This document shows, piece after piece, positions 62,536 to 64,000 of a DNA stretch of 64,000 nt. This DNA comes from Cryoendolithus antarcticus (Eukaryota; Ascomycota; Dothideomycetes; Cladosporiales; Cladosporiaceae). The number at the start of each line of letters is the position of its first letter. Within the stretch, counting starts at the first letter, position 1. The notes under the pieces were generated by a model, which was given only the letters and a program-made list of their open reading frames with translations, ran no database searches and was not told the DNA's origin. The stretch is from NCBI GenBank assembly GCA_002077065.1, contig NAJO01000077.1, positions 56,737 through 120,736 of the forward strand, in the 5' to 3' direction. The position numbers were made by a program, and so were the translations under genes.

Positions 62536-64000
62536 ATGGAGGCTGCCCTTGAAGAACTAGCATCTTCAGGTGGTGGCAATATTGCTGCTACAGCCAGGAA
62601 GCATGGCGTGCACAGGAGCACCCTTAGCAAGCGGTTCAATGGAAAAACTAGCTCGCTGGCTGAGGGCATTGAATCAAACAGATTTCTCAACAACGAGCAA
62701 GAAGAGACGCTTATCAAATGGATAGCAGGGCAATGTCACCTGTGTCTTCCACCAACAACAGCTCTTGTCAATAGCATGGCAGCACAGCTCGCAGGACGGC
62801 AGCCTTCAGCTCGCTGGACTTCAAGATTTGTTGCAAGATATAGACATATCCTTGACAGTCGATTTCTCAACACTCTTGATCTCTCACGCCACAAGGCTGA
62901 CTCAAGGGCTTCCTATAAGCATTACTTTGCTACTATCAAAGGCAAGATGGAGGAGTATGAGATCCAGGCCGAGAATATCTACAATATGGACGAAAAGGGC
63001 TTTATGATAGGCCAGCTACAGAAGAGTCGAAGGATCTTCACAAAGTCGTCAGATGAGCACAAGAAGGTCATCATGGCAGGCCAGGATGGCTCACGAGAAT
63101 GGATCAGCACCATTGTCACAATTTGCGCAGACGGGAGCGTTCTATCGCCAGCAGTGATCTATAAGGCTGCATCTGGTGAGATTCAAGACTTGTGGCTTGA
63201 CGGATTCGAGCCTGAATTGCATCACTGCCTCTTCGCAGCTTCACCAAATGGCTGGACGTCTGACGAGCATAGTGCAGCCTGGCTTGAAGACGTGTTCAAT
63301 AAGGAGACAATTGTGAAGGCTCGACGTCGATGGAGGCTGCTTTTTGTCGACGGCCATGGCTCTCACCTTAACCTCAACTTTGTCAATCGATGCCTAGAGC
63401 TCAAGATCTTGTTGGCGTGCTATCCACCTCACTCTACGCATAGGTTGCAGCCCTTGGATATTGGCTGCTTTGCAGCTCTGGCCCAGCGATATAGCCATAC
63501 CCTTGACGAGCACATCAGAGCTCAATTTTGCTTCACAGGCATGAAGAAGAGTGACTTCTTCAAGCTCTTCTGGAGGGCATTCAATCAGACGTTCAGAACA
63601 GAGGTTATTGACTCGGCTTGGCGAAAGGCTGGCATCCAGCCCTTCAATCCTTTGACCGTGCTAGACCAGCTGCCTCCAACTCCTAAGCAGTCACACATCC
63701 CTGAGCAGCCCATAATGTCCAGTCCAATCAGTGCGTTTGATAGCCCGTCAAATCGTCAGAGGATTAGAGGCAGCATTGGTCGTGCAGTCGCATGCAGTAG
63801 TCCTAGGACACAGAGGACTATCAAGAAGCTTGGCAGAGCATATTATCGGACGTCAGGCGATCTCAAGATTGAGAAGCTTGAGAACAAGCAACTGAGAGAG
63901 TCTCTAGCCCTTGCCAAGCGTCAGAAGAAGCGGCAGAAGCGCCTATTTGAGCAGCTGAGAGCTGACGAGCATTCTGCAACGTTGTTCCTAAGTCCATCCA
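62536..64000 (+). CDS. Pogo/Fot1-like transposase (Tc1/mariner superfamily), cut by window edge
   Basis: 488 codons open without stop from ATG 62536 to the window end. N-terminal pipsqueak-type HTH (~5-38: NIAATARKHGVHRSTLSKRF). CENP-B-type HTH region (~50-115: LNNEQEETLIKWIAGQC, WTSRFVARYRHIL). DDE_1 catalytic domain with YNMDEKGF (D152), LLFVDGHGSHL (D272) and YPPHSTHRLQPLDIGCF (D308), giving the three acidic residues of the pogo DDD triad with the last two 36 apart. A basic C-terminal helix (LAKRQKKRQKRLFEQL) follows. No internal lesion is seen, so the gene may be recently active. Codon use is richer in CAG/AAG/TTT and AT than neighbours. Confidence 0.92.
   Translation, partial: MEAALEELASSGGGNIAATARKHGVHRSTLSKRFNGKTSSLAEGIESNRFLNNEQEETLIKWIAGQCHLCLPPTTALVNSMAAQLAGRQPSARWTSRFVARYRHILDSRFLNTLDLSRHKADSRASYKHYFATIKGKMEEYEIQAENIYNMDEKGFMIGQLQKSRRIFTKSSDEHKKVIMAGQDGSREWISTIVTICADGSVLSPAVIYKAASGEIQDLWLDGFEPELHHCLFAASPNGWTSDEHSAAWLEDVFNKETIVKARRRWRLLFVDGHGSHLNLNFVNRCLELKILLACYPPHSTHRLQPLDIGCFAALAQRYSHTLDEHIRAQFCFTGMKKSDFFKLFWRAFNQTFRTEVIDSAWRKAGIQPFNPLTVLDQLPPTPKQSHIPEQPIMSSPISAFDSPSNRQRIRGSIGRAVACSSPRTQRTIKKLGRAYYRTSGDLKIEKLENKQLRESLALAKRQKKRQKRLFEQLRADEHSATLFLSPS
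62536..64000 (+). mobile_element. Fot1/pogo-type DNA transposon, left part
   Basis: Extent inferred from the transposase gene. The left boundary lies between the HET pseudogene start (62045) and 62536, most likely near 62.45 kb; the right boundary is beyond the window. Such elements insert at TA. Confidence 0.6.

Noticed and set aside
1..64000. tRNA, rRNA, CRISPR array, bacterial-type operon signals
   Set aside because: None found on reading both strands; CRISPR and operons are not expected in a fungal nuclear genome.

Overview
The window is nuclear DNA of a filamentous ascomycete. The genes carry short spliceosomal introns (mostly 46-90 bp, GT..AG, often with a CTGAC or TACTAAC branch site). 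Several products are typical of Pezizomycotina: NoxR, a DUF1996 secreted protein, a HET-domain gene, DUF7580 and DUF6590 proteins, and a Fot1/pogo transposon. A tandem array of small F-box proteins starting 'xxIPELLExxLxxLDxKTLLLxQRV' is a style I associate with Dothideomycetes (Capnodiales/Mycosphaerellales). That placement is an inference and no species is claimed.

Left part (1-38 kb) is mostly conserved core genes. They are: SMC6 (cut by the left edge) divergent from a small C2H2-like zinc-finger gene; a Ytp1-like membrane protein; a 3.2-kb stretch without a recognisable gene; the TORC2/eisosome effector SLM1; the kinetochore DASH subunit DAM1; the cell-wall-integrity MAPKKK BCK1; the 2-oxoglutarate dehydrogenase E2 subunit KGD2; a BTB-like protein; a gene of unknown function split by one in-frame TAG; a DUF1996 secreted protein; an FGGY D-ribulokinase-like kinase; EMC10; peroxisomal uricase; mitochondrial ribosomal protein uL13m divergent from the SOD1 copper chaperone CCS1; and the NADPH-oxidase regulator NoxR facing the Golgi pH regulator GPHR.

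Middle and right part (39-64 kb) alternates accessory and core genes. A DUF7580-type gene and a DUF6590 gene are transcribed divergently. Then come a PA/TM/RING-H2 ubiquitin ligase, the SMC5/6 subunit NSE1 and a MAPEG protein. From 50.1 to 56.6 kb lie seven head-to-tail copies of one F-box-like gene family, all on the minus strand, start-to-start spacing 0.8-1.2 kb. Two copies are open, and five carry frameshifts, nonsense codons or heavy decay. MZM1 and zuotin (ZUO1) form a compact divergent pair. The right end holds a broken HET-domain gene and an apparently intact pogo/Fot1-like transposase gene running off the edge.

The most notable signals are the F-box array with its gradient of decay and shared spacer sequences, the 22.6-25.2 kb gene interrupted by a single TAG, the decayed HET gene beside a transposon, and an imperfect inverted repeat with an E-box in the DAM1/BCK1 divergent promoter. 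Exon structures were read by eye from splice consensus, reading phase and remembered family conservation. No alignment or database search was run.
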